Shown: one piece after another, positions 1 to 5,774 of the stretch
Numbering within the stretch: the stretch's first letter is position 1
How the letters are laid out: every line of letters begins with the position of its first letter
Source: Chloroflexota bacterium
GTDB lineage: Bacteria; Chloroflexota; UBA6077; CF-72
DNA length: 6,706 nucleotides
Direction of reading: 5' to 3'
NCBI GenBank assembly: GCA_019247135.1
Contig: JAFAPL010000029.1
Coordinates: 1-6,706, forward strand
Program-made: the position numbers and the translations under genes
The notes under the pieces: model-generated
Told to the model about the DNA's origin: nothing
Database searches by the model: none
What the model saw: only the letters and a program-made list of their open reading frames with translations

Positions 1-625
1 CATCTTCGAACAGGGTCGGTTCCACGTCCGCGGCAACCCGACGCAGGCAAAGAGCATGGGCGAGATCGCGTTCGCGGCGTACGGCGCGAGCCTACCTGAA
101 GAGACCGACCACGGCCTGGAAGCAATCTCCTACTTCGATCCGCCGAACTTCGTGTGGCCATTCGGCGCGCACGTCTGCGTGGTGGAAGTCGATCCGGCGA
201 CCGGCAGCGTCGACCTGCAGAGGTACGTGGCGGTCGACGATTGCGGGAACGTGATCAATCCGATGATCGTCGAGGGTCAGCTGCACGGTGGCATCGCACA
301 AGGGATCGCCCAGGCCTTGTTCGAGGAAGTCGCGTACGACCCCGAGAGTGGCCAGCTCATGACTGGATCGCTGATCGACTACATGGTGCCGACCGCGAAC
401 GAGATTCCCGCTCCGGTTCTCGACCGCACCGTCACGCCGTCGCCGTCCAACGAGCTGGGCGTGAAGGGCATCGGCGAAGCCGGCACCATCGCCGCCAGCG
501 CGGCAGTGATCAACGCCGTGGTCGACGCACTCTCGCCTTTCGGCATTCGCCACGTCGACATGCCTGCCAGCCCGGATCGGCTCTGGAAGCAGATCCGCGA
601 GGCGCAAGGGAGCGCACGCGCATGA
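1..625 (+). CDS. Molybdopterin-binding large subunit of a xanthine dehydrogenase/CO dehydrogenase-family hydroxylase (5' partial, C-terminal part)
   Basis: This is the C-terminal 207 residues of a molybdenum-cofactor subunit; family members are usually about 750-800 residues, so most of the gene lies to the left. The open frame runs from base 2, and the ATG at 56 is an internal methionine. Family features seen are a DDCGNVINPMIVEGQ stretch followed by HGGIAQG (cofactor-binding region) and GVKGIGEAGTI near the end, whose glutamate (codon 476-478) aligns with the catalytic base of molybdenum hydroxylases. The ending HVDMPASPDRLWKQI is typical. Such enzymes hydroxylate or oxidise a substrate with water as oxygen source and pass electrons through FeS centres to FAD, normally in the cytoplasm. 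The stop overlaps the FAD-subunit start by ATGA. The active-site loop that separates true CO dehydrogenase (AYXCSFR) from form II-like enzymes (AYRGAGR) is outside the window. The GEAGTI motif and the gene order favour a form II-like enzyme of unknown substrate. Confidence 0.93.
   Translation, partial: IFEQGRFHVRGNPTQAKSMGEIAFAAYGASLPEETDHGLEAISYFDPPNFVWPFGAHVCVVEVDPATGSVDLQRYVAVDDCGNVINPMIVEGQLHGGIAQGIAQALFEEVAYDPESGQLMTGSLIDYMVPTANEIPAPVLDRTVTPSPSNELGVKGIGEAGTIAASAAVINAVVDALSPFGIRHVDMPASPDRLWKQIREAQGSARA
606..612 (+). promoter_or_regulatory. Ribosome binding site of the FAD-subunit gene
   Basis: AAGGGAG lies 9 bases before the ATG at 622, inside the end of the large-subunit gene. Together with the ATGA stop/start overlap it fixes the FAD-subunit start at 622 rather than at any upstream in-frame codon. 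The frame stays open back to 154, but that stretch is only a shadow of the large-subunit gene. Confidence 0.7.
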
Positions 626-1434
626 TTCCCGCAGCATTCGCCTATCAACGCGCCTCGTCCGTCGACGAGGCCTCCCGCATGTTGTCTGAAGCCGGACCGG
701 ACGCCAAAGTGCTGGCTGGCGGCCACAGCCTGATTCCGCTCATGCGCTTGCGACTCGCACAGCCCAGCAGTTTGATTGACATCAATCCGCTCGAGAACGA
801 GCTCAGCTTCATCCGCCGCGACAACGGCTCCCTGCACATCGGCGCGCTCACGCGTCACTACCAGATCGAGGACTCGCAGGAAGTCAAGCGTTCGCTGCCA
901 TTGCTGGCCGAAATCGCGAGCGAAGTCGGCGACTTCCAGGTCCGCACGATGGGCACCATCGGCGGCGTGTTGGCGCACGCCGATCCGGCGGGCGACTACG
1001 GCACGCTCGCGCTGATGTTGGACGCGACGATCGTCACCAACAAACGCAGCCTCGCGTCGCGCGATTTCTTCAAAGGGCTCTTCACCACGCCGCTCGAGGC
1101 CGACGAGCTGGTGACCGAAGTCGTCTTTCCTGCCGTTTCGGGTCCGCACAAGTACCTGAAGTTCAGACGACGGATGTTCGACTGGGCCATCGTCGCGGCC
1201 GGTGCCCAGCGGATGGACGATGGCTCCTGGCGCGTCGGCATCACCAACGCCGCGCCGACGCCAGTTCGGGCGAGCGGGGTCGAGCAGGCCCTGGCTTCGG
1301 GCGCCTCGCCCGCCGAAGCGGCGAAGTCGGCCTCCCAGGGCCTGGATCCCGTCAGCGACCTGAAAGGCAGCGCCGAATACAAGCTCAACCTCGCGACGGT
1401 GCTCGCCCAGCGCGCCATCGACGGGGCTCAATGA
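622..1434 (+). CDS. FAD-binding medium subunit of a xanthine dehydrogenase/CO dehydrogenase-family hydroxylase (CoxM-like)
   Basis: This 270-residue protein has the usual length of the stand-alone flavin subunit (about 265-290). It carries FAD and moves electrons from the two [2Fe-2S] clusters of the small subunit to the final acceptor. The first FAD-binding motif is AGGHS at residues 32-36, with the family's LIPLMRLRL following. The second is TIGG at 112-115, within VRTMGTIGG and followed by AHADPAGDY. The C-terminal part (about 170-270) matches the CO dehydrogenase flavoprotein C-terminal domain, including GITNAAPTPVRA. The start at 622 is supported by the ATGA overlap with the large subunit and an AAGGGAG site. 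The stop overlaps the next gene in the same way, so translation of all three genes is probably coupled. No [2Fe-2S] small-subunit gene lies in the window. In form II-like clusters the order is small-large-medium, so it is expected upstream. The physiological substrate is not deducible. Confidence 0.93.
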   Translation: MIPAAFAYQRASSVDEASRMLSEAGPDAKVLAGGHSLIPLMRLRLAQPSSLIDINPLENELSFIRRDNGSLHIGALTRHYQIEDSQEVKRSLPLLAEIASEVGDFQVRTMGTIGGVLAHADPAGDYGTLALMLDATIVTNKRSLASRDFFKGLFTTPLEADELVTEVVFPAVSGPHKYLKFRRRMFDWAIVAAGAQRMDDGSWRVGITNAAPTPVRASGVEQALASGASPAEAAKSASQGLDPVSDLKGSAEYKLNLATVLAQRAIDGAQ

Positions 1435-3296
1435 ACCGTCGAGCCTTCTTGCAGCGTGCCCTGTCCGCGGGTTCGTTGCTGTCACTCGTCGTGGCGTGCG
1501 GTCCCGCATCGACACCGGCCGCGCCAACCTCGCCACCGGCCGCCGCGCCAACCTCTCCGCCGGCGGCGGCTCCGACGACTCCGCCAGCGGCAACCACCGC
1601 GCCCGCGGCTGCACCGACCGCCGCGCCAACGGCTGCCGCGAAGCCCGCGGCCGGAGGTGCTCGGGGGGCCGGCGGCACTCTGCGCATTCTGATGTGGCAG
1701 GCGCCCACGATTCTCAACCCGCACCTCTCGCAAGGCACCAAAGACTTCATCGCCGCCCGGTTCGTCTCCGAACCATTGCTGACCGTCGACGCGGCGGGCA
1801 ATCTCAGCCCTGTCCTCGCCGCCGAAGTCCCGTCTAAGGACAACGGCGGTCTGGGCGCCGACGGGAAGACCGTCACGTACAAACTCAAGCAGGGCATCAA
1901 GTGGGCCGACGGCGAGCCGTTTACGGCCGACGACGTCGTCTTCACGTACCAGTACGCGATCAACACCGACACGGCCGCGGTCACGTTCGGCAGTTTCATC
2001 GACCTCGCCAGCGTCGAGGCTGCCGACCCGAACACCGTTCGCCTGACCTTCAAAGCGCCGACGGGCGGCTGGTTCGTCCCGTTCACCGGGGGCAACGGCA
2101 TGGTGCTTCCCAAGCACTTGCTGTCCGACTACATCGGGGCCAACTCGCGCAACGCGCCGTTCAACTTGAAGTCAATCGGAACCGGGCCGTACATGGTCCA
2201 GGACTTCAAGCCAGGCGACGTCGTCACCTACGTGCCGAATCCGAACTACCGCGACGCGAGCAAGCCGTTCTTCGGCGAAATCGATATCAAAGGCGGCGGC
2301 GATGCCGTTTCAGCAGCACGCGCCGTTTTGCAGACTGGCGAATACGACTACGCGTGGAACCTGCAGGTCGAAGCGCAAGTGCTCAACCAGCTGCTGCAAG
2401 CTGGCAAAGGCGATCTGGTGACCGCCGCCGGTGGCGGCGTCGAACAGATCTACTTCAACCAGGCGGATCCGAACAACGAAGTGGACGGCGAACGCGGCAG
2501 TCCCAATAGCAAACATCCGTTCCTGACCGACCAGCGCGTGCGCCAGGCGCTCGCGCTTGCGATCGACAAAGACACGATCGGGAAACAGCTGTACGGTCAG
2601 ACCGGTGATCCGACGTCAAACGTCCTGACCACCCCTACGACCCTGGCGTCGAAGAATACGAAGTCCGAGTACAACGTCGACAAAGCCAACCAGATCCTCG
2701 ACGAAGCCGGTTACAAACGAGGCACTGACGGCGTCCGCGTAACACCCGAGGGCGTGCGCATGCACATGGTGTATCAGACCTCGATCAACTCCCTCCGTCA
2801 GAAGGAACAGGACATCGTCAAATCCGGTTGGGAGAGTATCGGAGTGGAGACGGAAGTCAAATCCGTCGACGCCGGAGTCTTCTTCTCCAGTGACGCGGGG
2901 AATCCCGACACGTCGGCCCACTTCTGGACCGATGCCGAGATGTTCACGTCTACGTTCGATACGCCGTTTCCGTTGCTGTACATGAAACGCTTCTACGGTG
3001 AGAATCCGGCCCTCGACTGGGCGCAGAAGTCGAACAACTGGGCGCCGCAGAACTACGAAAAATGGTCCAACGACGACTACAACAAGCTGTACGACCAGGT
3101 AAAAACAGAGACCGATCCACAGAAGGCGCAGCAATTGTGGATCCAGATGAACGACATCGTCGTGAATTCCTTCATCTCCGTGCCGCTGGTCGATCGCAAA
3201 GCAACGGACGCGAAACTGAAGAATCTGACTGGTCCAGCGCCGGGCCCGTTCGATAGCTGGAGCTGGAACATCGCCGACTGGACGCGCACCGGCTGA
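1431..3296 (+). CDS. ABC transporter substrate-binding lipoprotein, family 5 (DppA/OppA-like)
   Basis: A 621-residue extracytoplasmic solute-binding protein of the peptide/nickel/opine type (SBP_bac_5). The N-terminus has a twin-arginine-like motif (NRRAFLQ, residues 2-8), a hydrophobic stretch, and a lipobox VVAC with the lipidated cysteine at 23, so it is probably a Tat-exported lipoprotein. Residues 25 to about 80 form a Pro/Ala/Thr tether. The binding fold starts near 82. Family hallmarks are KQGIKWADGEPFTADDVVF (153-171), GTGPYMV (250-256) and DQRVRQALALAIDKDTI (367-383). The protein is complete. It starts on the ATGA overlapping the FAD-subunit stop, with only a weak GGGG four bases upstream, so reinitiation by ribosomes finishing the previous gene is likely. 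No permease or ATPase genes follow; the next gene is convergent after 13 bases. The ligand is unknown: this family binds peptides but also many other small molecules. The operon context suggests it captures the hydroxylase's substrate or a related compound, which is inference. Confidence 0.93.
   Translation: MNRRAFLQRALSAGSLLSLVVACGPASTPAAPTSPPAAAPTSPPAAAPTTPPAATTAPAAAPTAAPTAAAKPAAGGARGAGGTLRILMWQAPTILNPHLSQGTKDFIAARFVSEPLLTVDAAGNLSPVLAAEVPSKDNGGLGADGKTVTYKLKQGIKWADGEPFTADDVVFTYQYAINTDTAAVTFGSFIDLASVEAADPNTVRLTFKAPTGGWFVPFTGGNGMVLPKHLLSDYIGANSRNAPFNLKSIGTGPYMVQDFKPGDVVTYVPNPNYRDASKPFFGEIDIKGGGDAVSAARAVLQTGEYDYAWNLQVEAQVLNQLLQAGKGDLVTAAGGGVEQIYFNQADPNNEVDGERGSPNSKHPFLTDQRVRQALALAIDKDTIGKQLYGQTGDPTSNVLTTPTTLASKNTKSEYNVDKANQILDEAGYKRGTDGVRVTPEGVRMHMVYQTSINSLRQKEQDIVKSGWESIGVETEVKSVDAGVFFSSDAGNPDTSAHFWTDAEMFTSTFDTPFPLLYMKRFYGENPALDWAQKSNNWAPQNYEKWSNDDYNKLYDQVKTETDPQKAQQLWIQMNDIVVNSFISVPLVDRKATDAKLKNLTGPAPGPFDSWSWNIADWTRTG
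1524..1592 (+). repeat. Eight-residue (24-base) degenerate tandem repeat encoding the Pro/Ala/Thr lipoprotein tether
   Basis: Nearly three units of an eight-residue repeat, PTSPPAAA / PTSPPAAA / PTTPPAA, are encoded at residues 32-54 of the substrate-binding protein. A looser Ala/Thr/Pro run continues to about residue 73. Copies agree in protein but differ at many third codon positions, for example cca-acc-tcg in one and cca-acc-tct in the next, so they are not recent exact duplications. The role is probably a flexible spacer between the lipid anchor and the binding fold; such linkers are common in lipoproteins of Chloroflexota. Confidence 0.7.
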
Positions 3297-3309
3297 CCGC
3301 CAACAGCTT

Positions 3310-5493
3310 TCACGAGAGCGGCTGCAGCGTCAGCGTGCCGCCGCTCTCCAGCGCTCTGAACATGTTTCTGCCGGGATATAAAACGCGCAGCTCCAGCACA
3401 TCGCTGTCTTGAGGCGCCAACGCAAACAACACGGGGCAATTCGGAACGGCAGAACAATTCAGCGACGCAAGCGACGTGTTGTAAATCCACCAATCGCTCG
3501 TCAGGACCAGCGCCGGTTCATCAATCCCGGAGAGGCGCGGACCGACAGGTGAGTTCTGCACGAACGCCAGTTTCATCGGGCGCGCATCGGGAAGTCCGCT
3601 GAAATTCAGCCGGCGTTCGATCTCGTGTGGCAGATAAAAGCCGAGCGTGTTGGCCCACAGGAGTGCCAGTACCACGCCGACTCCAAGCCAACCACCCGCG
3701 AGCTGCGCAAGCACCTGCGCTCCGCGGCCACACAACAGCAGCAACCAGGGCATCGCCTCGAAGTAGTACCGCGGCCCCAGCGCGATGCCGTGATAGAAGT
3801 ACCCAACGTACGCCAGGACGAACGCCAGCACGCCGCCGAGCGCGACATAGTCCCAACCGCGAGGGCGCCCCAGCAGGAACGGCACCGCCGCGAGCGCGAA
3901 GGCGAACAAGGGCGGCCAGCCGAACGCGTCGAACTGCAACAGCGTGAGCAATTCGTCCGTGTTGACCAAGCCCGCCGCGAGCGTGTGGCGCGTATGAAAC
4001 CCCACGCCGTCGCCGAACCCGAAGTGGTCGGTAGGGTTGAACAGCGTACGCGGCGGCAGCAGCGGACTGCCGGTCAGCGCATCGTTGTAGAGCAGATACA
4101 CGAGGACAAACGGCGCGCCGTAGATCACCACCTGCAGCAGGCCGCGTCTCTGCTGAGTTGCGACAAGCCTCGCCGCGATGGGCAAGCCGAACAACACGGC
4201 CGCGATCTCACGCGTGAGAAAAGCGAGCCCGAGCAATGCGCCGCACGCGGCGAACCACCGCAGGCGTTTGGATCGCTCGCCAGCGACGCACGCCGCGAGG
4301 CTCAGCGCAAGCAACCCGCCCGCGATCGGATGACTCAGGAATGACCCGGACTGGAAGAGCACAAACGGCGAGAGCGCGCCTAGCGCCAGGACAACCAATC
4401 CCGTTCCGTCGCCCCACAGCGTCCGCGCGACCCCGGCGGTGGCCGCGATCAGCGCCAGGCAGGCGATCGGCGCGATCAGCCAACTCAGCCCAAACGGCAC
4501 GCCCAGCGCGTAGGCCAGCGGCGCCCCGGGCGGGTACTGCGAAAACCAGCGCCCGGCCGAAACAACCTCGAAGGGTCCGAGGAAATGCAGCTGGTCGGCT
4601 GGGGACTCGAGCCACAGCGCACCGCGCGCGAACACACCTGCCTGGAACGTGTACGAGACGGCGTCAAGGATGTGCGGCAGCTGGTGAAAGACGATCACGG
4701 ACACCGCCACCGCCCCGAGGAGCCACACGCCCAGCAGCCCGTCGCGGATCGCCGCTTGGAACGGATCGCTGTAAGCCGTACCGAGTCGACGCTGGACGTG
4801 AATGAAGCGTGGCATCACACGTCCGAGAGCGACCGCGACCAGAACGAGGGCAAAGGCCGCCGCGGCCGAGCGCCCCAGCAGGTGCAGCAGCTCGGCCGCG
4901 AAGGGCCACGGCTGCTCCGGAAAGAACCAGCGCGGCAGCGTGGTGATGCTGCCGCCCTGCTCGATCACCCAGCGCGCGTTGCGCTGGTCCCGATCGAGCT
5001 CCAGGCCCTCGCGATCACCGAGCGTGGTGCCGAGCAGCCACACGTGCGCGGCCGCCTCCGGCCGCCGCAGCTCGGCCGTGACACGGAAGTCGGCTGCCAG
5101 ACCCGCTGGCGCGGCGGGTCCGAGATTCTCCACGTTGATCTGTTCCCAGCGGCTATAGCTGGCCTCGTCTCGCAGCCACTGGTCGACGGCGTACAAGGGT
5201 GAGTCGAGCAGATCGTCGATCACACGCGGCTGACGATCCCTGGTGGAGGTCGTATCACTCCCGTCGACCTGGTACTCGCGTTCGAGCGGCCCGGGCGAGT
5301 CGAACTGGACGCCCTGCCAACCGCCACCGAGCGGCGAGGTCACCAGGTGCTGCTCGCCGTCCACGTCGACGGTGATCTGGTCGCCGTGGGCTTCGAGGGC
5401 GACCGGCACCCGGGCAGCGCCCACACTCGCCTCGCCCAGGCCCAGCAGCGCGAGCGCCACCAGACCCGCGATAACGAGGCGGGACTCGGGCAT
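3310..5493 (-). CDS. Multi-pass GT-C fold glycosyltransferase, GT39/ArnT-like
   Basis: The 727-residue product looks like a polytopic transferase that uses a polyprenyl-phosphate-linked sugar on the outer face of the membrane. From the ATG at 5493 there is one hydrophobic helix (about 3-24), then a soluble, mostly polar region (about 27-200), then about ten hydrophobic segments between 205 and 625, then a soluble tail (about 640-727). The first large loop after the third helix carries D277 in LDAVSYTFQAG, at the place of the acidic catalytic motif of GT39 enzymes, and GRWFSQYPPG at 314-323, characteristic of this bacterial family. GPRYYFEAMPW (573-583) is also family-like. The frame stays open to an ATG at 5628, which would add 45 basic residues and overlap the upstream gene by 53 bases. 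The 5493 start is preferred because GAAGG lies 8 bases upstream and a membrane helix begins at once. Donor and acceptor are unknown; cell-envelope or protein glycosylation is a general guess. Confidence 0.82.
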   Translation of the reverse strand: MPESRLVIAGLVALALLGLGEASVGAARVPVALEAHGDQITVDVDGEQHLVTSPLGGGWQGVQFDSPGPLEREYQVDGSDTTSTRDRQPRVIDDLLDSPLYAVDQWLRDEASYSRWEQINVENLGPAAPAGLAADFRVTAELRRPEAAAHVWLLGTTLGDREGLELDRDQRNARWVIEQGGSITTLPRWFFPEQPWPFAAELLHLLGRSAAAAFALVLVAVALGRVMPRFIHVQRRLGTAYSDPFQAAIRDGLLGVWLLGAVAVSVIVFHQLPHILDAVSYTFQAGVFARGALWLESPADQLHFLGPFEVVSAGRWFSQYPPGAPLAYALGVPFGLSWLIAPIACLALIAATAGVARTLWGDGTGLVVLALGALSPFVLFQSGSFLSHPIAGGLLALSLAACVAGERSKRLRWFAACGALLGLAFLTREIAAVLFGLPIAARLVATQQRRGLLQVVIYGAPFVLVYLLYNDALTGSPLLPPRTLFNPTDHFGFGDGVGFHTRHTLAAGLVNTDELLTLLQFDAFGWPPLFAFALAAVPFLLGRPRGWDYVALGGVLAFVLAYVGYFYHGIALGPRYYFEAMPWLLLLCGRGAQVLAQLAGGWLGVGVVLALLWANTLGFYLPHEIERRLNFSGLPDARPMKLAFVQNSPVGPRLSGIDEPALVLTSDWWIYNTSLASLNCSAVPNCPVLFALAPQDSDVLELRVLYPGRNMFRALESGGTLTLQPLS
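3314..3348. terminator. Inverted repeat at the convergent gene ends, possible bidirectional terminator
   Basis: GAGAGCGGC at 3314-3322 is perfectly complementary to GCCGCTCTC at 3340-3348. Three more pairs (GCA/TGC) can form inside after one mismatch, leaving a loop of about 9. On the plus strand it begins 18 bases after the binding-protein stop; on the minus strand it covers the last codons of the glycosyltransferase. There is no T-tract on either side, so it is not a classical intrinsic terminator. It could be a U-less terminator, an RNA 3'-end stabiliser, or a by-product of GC-rich coding sequence. Confidence 0.3.
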
Positions 5494-5575
5494 CCGCCGG
5501 ACCTTCGACTCGGCCGACCGAACAGGTGAGGCCGGCTGTTTCGCGGACGCGACGCTCGGAAGCAGCGCCTTCAGC
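5494..5575. other. 82-base gap between the rubredoxin-like gene and the glycosyltransferase
   Basis: This gap exists only if the glycosyltransferase starts at 5493. On the minus strand it holds the GAAGG ribosome site. I see no convincing -10/-35 promoter pair and no T-tract terminator. The frame of the glycosyltransferase stays open through it, so an alternative start at 5628 cannot be excluded. Confidence 0.5.
5502..5506 (-). promoter_or_regulatory. Ribosome binding site deciding the glycosyltransferase start
   Basis: On the minus strand GAAGG precedes the ATG at 5493 by 8 bases, a good Shine-Dalgarno distance. This favours 5493 over the upstream in-frame ATG at 5628, which lies inside the preceding gene. 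Confidence 0.6.
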
Positions 5576-5749
5576 TCACTCGTTTTCTGCCTGCGCGCCG
5601 ACTTCCAGGAACTTGACCCGCGAGGCACCGCAGCGCGGGCACTTGCGCGGCAGTGTCGGGCTGACGACCTGGAAGTGGCACGTCAAACACTCCCAGGTGG
5701 TCGGCGTCTCGGCCGCGCGGGTACGCAGCGCGCCCGTCTTGTCGGTCAC
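5576..5749 (-). CDS. Small rubredoxin-like protein (rubrerythrin-type CX2C-X12-CX2C domain)
   Basis: A 57-residue product. Residues 1-18 are polar. W19 starts a single metal-binding domain with C21, C24, C37 and C40 (WEC..C, 12 residues, CPRCG), followed by a conserved-looking phenylalanine at 47. The spacing and the W, CP.CG and trailing F match the short rubredoxin domain at the C-terminus of rubrerythrin rather than full-length rubredoxin, where the two cysteine pairs lie much farther apart. Iron bound by four cysteines and one-electron transfer are therefore plausible. Zinc binding is the alternative, and the usual glycine after the second cysteine is histidine here. The GTG at 5749 is the only short start available: no other start codon lies between it and W19. 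An ATG at 5827 would overlap ispH by 53 bases. The ribosome site is weak (AAAGG/GAGG, too distant). The gene lies 25 bases after ispH and 82 before the glycosyltransferase, on the same strand. Confidence 0.75.
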   Translation of the reverse strand: MTDKTGALRTRAAETPTTWECLTCHFQVVSPTLPRKCPRCGASRVKFLEVGAQAENE

Positions 5750-5774
5750 GACGCGCAGTCTACCGCCTCGCCTT

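Noticed and set aside
154..621. Upstream extension of the FAD-subunit frame to 154
   Set aside because: The frame is open but the translation is an Arg-rich shadow of the large subunit; the family N-terminus begins at the ATG at 622 with a good ribosome site.
379..1629. 416-codon open frame on the minus strand across the hydroxylase subunits, plus a 181-codon one at 92-637
   Set aside because: Both lie antisense to clearly recognised coding sequence, have arginine-rich compositions without family motifs, and are expected shadows in high-GC DNA.
3625..4344. 239-codon plus-strand frame opposite the glycosyltransferase
   Set aside because: The composition is extremely Gln/Arg/Glu-rich, a typical mirror of a hydrophobic membrane protein gene, with no domain or ribosome site seen.
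5048..5065. Perfect 7-bp inverted repeat (GCGGCCG / CGGCCGC, loop of 4)
   Set aside because: It is deep inside the glycosyltransferase coding region in a run of GC-rich Arg/Ala codons; chance is the simplest explanation.
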